DNA from: Saprospiraceae bacterium
GTDB taxonomy: Bacteria > Bacteroidota > Bacteroidia > Chitinophagales > Saprospiraceae
Direction of reading: 5' to 3'
DNA: 10,522 nucleotides
Assembly: GCA_007125435.1 (NCBI GenBank)
Contig: SLDF01000187.1
Location: forward strand, 1-10,522
In this document: positions 7,150 through 10,522 of the stretch, piece after piece
Layout: each line of letters opens with the position of its first letter
How positions within the stretch are numbered: the stretch's first letter is position 1
The notes under the pieces: model-generated
What the model saw: only the letters and a program-made list of their open reading frames with translations
Database searches by the model: none
Told to the model about the DNA's origin: nothing
Made by a program: the position numbers and the translations under genes

Positions 7150-8355
7150 TCAGAGCTTGGGATAGAAAAGAAAGTGTTTTTCTACAAGCCCCTTATAGAC
7201 GTGGATGTCACTGACCTCTGATATGGGTAGGACTGTACCCGATTTGAACTTGATCTTTATCTCTTCGTGGTCGTCGTCGTAGGCTCTGTTACTTTCCATG
7301 CCATCCAGCAGGACATATGATAGGGCTTCATTTCCGAAGCCATATTGCTCAGAAATCCGGCTTTTTATATCCGCTATATACTTGGCAGTGAACGGGGTAG
7401 GACTGAGCTCTACCCGGAATAATCGCCTATTGATTAGTCCGTTTGAGATGAACTTTAAGACCTGGTCATCGCTGTGACAAAAGTTTTTGAGCGCCATCAA
7501 TACATCCACATCATCCACCTGATAAAATTGCTCCAGCCAGTCTTTGTCAATATCCCCGCTTTGATCTGATTGCTGCTTTAGGAGGTAAGATAGGCGATCC
7601 GATATGGGGAGTTGAGCTCCGGTCTTCACCAGATCTCTTGTGCGGGCCATGACCTGTATGAGCATGTGTTCAGCCGATAATACGGCTTTGTGCAGATAGA
7701 CCTGCCAGTACATGAGTCGACGAGCTATTAAAAACTTCTCGATCGAATAAATACCCTTTTCTTCCACGACCAGTTCATTGTCAGATACAGACAGCATCTT
7801 GATGATGCGATCATAGCCGATCTTCCCCTCGGCTACGCCGGTGAAGAAGCTGTCCCTATTCAGATAGTCCATCCGGTCCATGTCCAGTTGGCTGGATACC
7901 AATTGGTGCAAGAACTTCTTGTGGTATTGATCGGTAAAAATCTCGATGCATAGATCAAGGGCACCACCAAACTCCTCATTCAGCTGTCGCATGATGGCTA
8001 GTGAGAGCCTTTCATGACTTGCATTTAGAAGTAGATGCTCCAAAGCATGCGAAAAAGGACCGTGACCAACATCGTGAAGAAGTATGGCTATGCTGACGGC
8101 ACGAGCTTCCTCATCCGTGATATCTACGTCCTTACTCCTCAATACCTGTATGGCCTGCTGCATGAGATACATCGCACCCAGAGCATGGTGAAACCTCGTA
8201 TGCAGCGCTCCCGGATACACAAAGTCCGACAAACCGGTCTGTCTGATCCGCCTCAGACGCTGAAATGCGCGATGCTCTATTAGGTCAAAAATAATGCTGT
8301 AAGGAATATTGATGAATCCATATACAGGATCATTGAGAATTTTCTTTTTATTCAT
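7150..8355 (-). CDS. HD-domain phosphohydrolase (COG1078/dNTPase-like)
   Basis: Using the ATG at 8355 the protein has 401 residues. The metal-binding HD-domain residues are visible: the first His in HTRFHH (about 52-57), the HD pair in LLHDVGHGPFSH (His94, Asp95), and the distal Asp in QLDMDRMDYLNRDS (about 158). The N-terminus DPVYGFINIP...IIFDLIEHRAFQRLRRIRQTG is typical of COG1078 proteins, relatives of Enterococcus EF1143 and Bacillus YwfO, which hydrolyse dNTPs or related nucleotides. It is therefore probably a cytoplasmic nucleotide phosphohydrolase; the substrate here is unknown. An in-frame TTG at 8364 would add three residues, but it overlaps a perfect -7 promoter box, so the ATG is preferred. 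In Bacteroidota an HD gene often neighbours porX (from memory); here they are divergent. Confidence 0.9.
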   Translation of the reverse strand: MNKKKILNDPVYGFINIPYSIIFDLIEHRAFQRLRRIRQTGLSDFVYPGALHTRFHHALGAMYLMQQAIQVLRSKDVDITDEEARAVSIAILLHDVGHGPFSHALEHLLLNASHERLSLAIMRQLNEEFGGALDLCIEIFTDQYHKKFLHQLVSSQLDMDRMDYLNRDSFFTGVAEGKIGYDRIIKMLSVSDNELVVEEKGIYSIEKFLIARRLMYWQVYLHKAVLSAEHMLIQVMARTRDLVKTGAQLPISDRLSYLLKQQSDQSGDIDKDWLEQFYQVDDVDVLMALKNFCHSDDQVLKFISNGLINRRLFRVELSPTPFTAKYIADIKSRISEQYGFGNEALSYVLLDGMESNRAYDDDHEEIKIKFKSGTVLPISEVSDIHVYKGLVEKHFLFYPKL

Positions 8356-8361
8356 AGTAGC

Positions 8362-8369
8362 CAAAAATA
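8362..8369 (-). promoter_or_regulatory. Candidate -7 box of the HD gene promoter
   Basis: Read on the minus strand the bases are TATTTTTG, an exact TAnnTTTG match just upstream of the ATG at 8355. It would give an almost leaderless transcript. No TTG lies at the proper -33 distance, so support is partial; a nearby inverted repeat begins where the -33 element should be. Confidence 0.25.
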
Positions 8370-8392
8370 AATTAAATAAGCCATCCGTTATG

Positions 8393-8438
8393 ACTTTGCT
8401 ATTCTCTGATAAAACAAACAGGCTTCTGATAGCAAAGT
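8393..8438. promoter_or_regulatory. Perfect 10-bp inverted repeat between the HD gene and porX
   Basis: ACTTTGCTAT (8393-8402) and ATAGCAAAGT (8429-8438) are exact reverse complements separated by 26 bases. The match extends by a G-T and a T-A pair on the outside. The loop side of each arm carries TCTGAT (8406-8411 and 8425-8430), a direct repeat. It lies 38 bases upstream of the HD start and about 170 upstream of porX, a good place for an operator. On the plus strand it is followed by CCTTTTTT (8441-8448), so an attenuator or terminator is an alternative. Confidence 0.4.
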
Positions 8439-8609
8439 TACCTTTTTTAATTGTATTGAACGCTTGCGATTAGGCTAATAAATTGTTAGCTTGCAAACTG
8501 ATTTTGTTAATCATAAATCATAAAGAAACCGGACTTAATGCTCCTTTAAGATTATCATCTATAATGCGAGGACATCAGACGGTTTATAAAAAACACACAA
8601 TTCACTTTT

Positions 8610-10169
8610 ATGGATAATATCAAGATACTATGGGCAGATGATGAGATTGATTTGCTAAAGCCCCAGCTTATGTTTTTAGAAAAGAAGGGGTATGAAGTCA
8701 TTACTGTATCCAATGGGCATGATGCTCTGGATGAATTCAAGCAAGACAAAGACATCGATGTCGTCTTTTTGGATGAGTCAATGCCCGGCCTTACCGGTCT
8801 GGAGACCTTATCCAGGATGAAATCCATCAACGAGTCGACACCTGTAGTCATGATTACCAAAAACGAAGCAGAGCATGTTATGGAAGAGGCTATCGGGAAT
8901 CAAATCGCCGACTACCTGATCAAGCCTGTCAACCCCAATCAAATACTGCTGACCCTCAAGAGACTCATTGACAATAAACGCCTTGTCCGGGAGAAAACGA
9001 CATCTGACTACCAGCAAGAATTCAGGCAGATATCTATGGATATCAACAGTGGCCCAGACTTCAAAGAATGGGTGAAAATATACAAGAAGATCATTAATTG
9101 GGAGCTTAAGTTGGACAGGTCTCAGACCACACAGATGATGGAGATCATCTCCATGCAGAAGAGCGAGGCCAATAAGGAGTTCAGCAAATTCATCATCAAA
9201 AACTACCCTTCCTGGCTCACATCGGAGTCAGATGATATACCGGTGCTGTCCAATAATCTCATGAGGAGTCACGTCTTTCCCAAGCTAAAGTCTGACCGGC
9301 CGACCATCATGTTGTTGCTGGACAACTTTAGATTTGATCAGTGGAAAGTACTAGAGCCCATTATAGGTGAGATGTTTAAGCTCGATGACGAAAGCCACTT
9401 CTGTAGCATACTACCCACGACCACTCAGTACAGCAGGAATGCTATATTCTCAGGATATATGCCCGCGGACATACTTAAGAGATTTCCGCAGTACTGGGTT
9501 CACGATCATGAAGAAGGCGGTAAGAATAACCACGAGGCAGAGCTACTCACAGACCTGATCAACAGGACATTCAGAAAACCCCTCAAGCACGACTATATCA
9601 AAGTCACTAACCTCAATGTCGCCAAGCAAGTACAGGACAATATACACAACTATCTAAACAACGACCTCACTGTCATCGTGTACAATTTCATAGACATGCT
9701 ATCCCATGCACGCACAGAGATGGAAGTACTTAAAGAGCTGGCCTCAGACGAGACTGCTTATCGATCGTTGACAAAATCATGGTTTATCCATTCACCCATT
9801 TGGGCGGCCCTACAAAAAGCCGCTGAGCAGGACATGCAGCTCATCATCACGACAGATCATGGGACCATTAGAGTCAAGACACCGTCCAAGGTCATAGGTG
9901 ATCGCGACACCACTACCAACCTAAGGTACAAGGTCGGTCGCAATCTTAATTATGACAGCAAGGACGTCCTGGAGTTCAGAAACCCCGAGAAGGGTGGTTT
10001 ACCCAGACCCAATGTCAGTTCGACATACATCTTTGCCAAAGAAGACCTCTATTTCCTATACCCTAACAATTACAATTACTACAACAATTACTACCGCGAC
10101 ACTTTTCAGCACGGCGGCATTAGCCTGGAAGAGATGATTTGCCCGGTATTGACGCTTAGCCCCAGGTAG
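8610..10169 (+). CDS. porX: PorX, T9SS response regulator with PglZ phosphatase/phosphodiesterase domain
   Basis: The product is a 519-residue cytoplasmic two-domain protein. Residues 1-120 are a CheY-like receiver: acidic pocket Asp10/Asp11, phosphoacceptor Asp55 in VVFLDESMPG, Thr83, and Lys105 in LIKPVNP. A helical linker (about 121-225) leads to a PglZ/alkaline-phosphatase-like domain. Its probable zinc ligands are Asp238 (LLLDNFRFD), Thr271 (LPTTTQYSR), Asp362 and His366 (IDMLSH), Asp416 and His417 (TTDHG) and His501 (HGGIS). In Porphyromonas and Flavobacterium, PorX is phosphorylated by PorY, acts with SigP and the T9SS motor, is needed for T9SS-dependent secretion, and hydrolyses oligonucleotides. 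All key residues are present, so it should be active. The ATG at 8610 is the first start that keeps the whole receiver. No histidine kinase is adjacent. The C-terminal segment YPNNYNYYNNYYRDTF is rich in Asn and Tyr. Confidence 0.95.
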   Translation: MDNIKILWADDEIDLLKPQLMFLEKKGYEVITVSNGHDALDEFKQDKDIDVVFLDESMPGLTGLETLSRMKSINESTPVVMITKNEAEHVMEEAIGNQIADYLIKPVNPNQILLTLKRLIDNKRLVREKTTSDYQQEFRQISMDINSGPDFKEWVKIYKKIINWELKLDRSQTTQMMEIISMQKSEANKEFSKFIIKNYPSWLTSESDDIPVLSNNLMRSHVFPKLKSDRPTIMLLLDNFRFDQWKVLEPIIGEMFKLDDESHFCSILPTTTQYSRNAIFSGYMPADILKRFPQYWVHDHEEGGKNNHEAELLTDLINRTFRKPLKHDYIKVTNLNVAKQVQDNIHNYLNNDLTVIVYNFIDMLSHARTEMEVLKELASDETAYRSLTKSWFIHSPIWAALQKAAEQDMQLIITTDHGTIRVKTPSKVIGDRDTTTNLRYKVGRNLNYDSKDVLEFRNPEKGGLPRPNVSSTYIFAKEDLYFLYPNNYNYYNNYYRDTFQHGGISLEEMICPVLTLSPR

Positions 10170-10194
10170 GAGGTGACTTAGCAATGTTTCTAGG

Positions 10195-10344
10195 TTTTTT
10201 GGGCGTGCCCCTTTGGATCAGGCTATCTGCTTGTATTCACAGGGCTGCCATAGGGTGTCGCTACTGGTATGAGTAGCTTCTTACCAGTCGTAATCACAGC
10301 AGTACTCCACTACCACTGCCATACCTGCTCATATCGCTAACCCG
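10195..10344. repeat. Structured intergenic element (element B), related to element A
   Basis: Downstream of porX a T-run leads into GGGCGTGCCC (10201-10210), then GGATCAGGCTATCTGCTT (10215-10232). An exact 7-bp stem follows, ACTGGTA (10263-10269) with TACCAGT (10282-10288), then CTCCACTACCACTGCC (10305-10320) and ATCGCTAACCCG at the end. I count 72 G or C in 10201-10340 (51%), above the flanks. The T-run, GGGC start, GG-TC-GGC...TCTGCT, the exact CTCCACTACC and the CTGCC...ACC tail recur in the same order in element A. It sits between porX and a convergent partial gene, so it may act as a transcript end. Bases 10345-10425 hold nothing I can identify. Confidence 0.5.
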
Positions 10345-10425
10345 TTTTATATATTGGAAACTCGTAATGAGATTTCGAATGGCAAAAAAATAAGTGATGT
10401 CGTGAATGAGCCATAGTCAACCCTG

Positions 10426-10522
10426 TTAGGCTACCTCTAATACCCCCTTCAATATCTGGATCGCAACATTTTGCAATGTTGCTGCTTGATAATTTTGATG
10501 TAACCCAGCATGTTTATCGGAA
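10426..10522 (-). CDS. C-terminus of an unidentified protein (cut by window end)
   Basis: On the minus strand a frame is open from the window edge for 31 codons to a TAA (10426-10428), ending ATLQNVAIQILKGVLEVA. The residues are protein-like, with an amphipathic helix near the end, and the frame is well placed as a gene converging on porX. The fragment is too short to name, and chance cannot be excluded. Confidence 0.35.
   Translation of the reverse strand, partial: SDKHAGLHQNYQAATLQNVAIQILKGVLEVA
10463..10482. repeat. Perfect 8-bp hairpin
   Basis: GCAACATT (10463-10470), loop TTGC, AATGTTGC (10475-10482): a perfect stem of eight pairs with a four-base loop. It has no T-run on either strand and falls inside the putative C-terminal coding fragment, so it may simply encode the ATLQNVA segment. 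Confidence 0.4.

Noticed and set aside
8356..8364. TTG at 8364 as the start of the HD gene
   Set aside because: The TTG is part of a TATTTTTG promoter-like box and an ATG lies three codons later; the conserved region begins well after both.
1..10522. tRNA, rRNA, insertion sequence, phage or defence-system genes
   Set aside because: I saw no cloverleaf, rRNA motif, transposase, terminal inverted repeat with target duplication, or known defence domain. The PglZ domain here belongs to PorX and lacks any BREX partners, so it is not a BREX locus.

Overview
The window comes from a member of the Bacteroidota, probably a Saprospiria- or Flavobacteria-like environmental lineage. The support is a type IX secretion (T9SS) C-terminal sorting domain, the T9SS regulator PorX, a DUF5606 protein (a family I know only from Bacteroidota), SprB-like and PKD repeats, a fused 2-oxoacid dehydrogenase E1 alpha/beta protein, and TAnnTTTG-type promoter boxes. 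Base composition is moderate to AT-rich, and start sites lack strong Shine-Dalgarno sequences, as is usual for the phylum. The genus cannot be fixed from the sequence.

Layout. (1) Positions 1-3081, +: the 3' part of a large secreted lysyl-endopeptidase-like serine protease, followed by a CARDB-like region, a DxYG/Cys domain, a PKD domain, five Cys-rich SprB-like repeats, a second PKD domain and a T9SS sorting domain. (2) 3128-4225, +: a DUF2891 lipoprotein, probably with its own promoter. (3) 4226-4525: an intergenic stretch holding a GC-rich structured element (element A). (4) 4526-6508, +: the fused E1 alpha/beta dehydrogenase, followed by a hairpin plus T11 terminator. (5) 6733-7143, +: a DUF5606 protein. 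(6) 7150-8355, -: an HD-domain phosphohydrolase that converges on DUF5606 with only six bases between stop codons. (7) 8356-8609: a divergent intergenic region carrying a perfect 10-bp inverted repeat. (8) 8610-10169, +: porX. (9) 10170-10425: an intergenic region with a second structured element (element B). (10) 10426-10522, -: the probable C-terminus of an unidentified gene.

Functionally this is a mostly housekeeping region of chromosome, not an obvious operon or defence island. The one thematic link is T9SS: gene 1 is a predicted T9SS cargo and porX encodes the response regulator/PglZ phosphodiesterase that controls T9SS. The HD gene next to porX is, from memory, a recurrent neighbour in Bacteroidota, although here the two are divergent. 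I found no convincing new multi-gene system. The most unusual signals are the exact 453-nt alternating super-repeat inside the protease, the two related structured intergenic elements, and the inverted repeat between the HD gene and porX.
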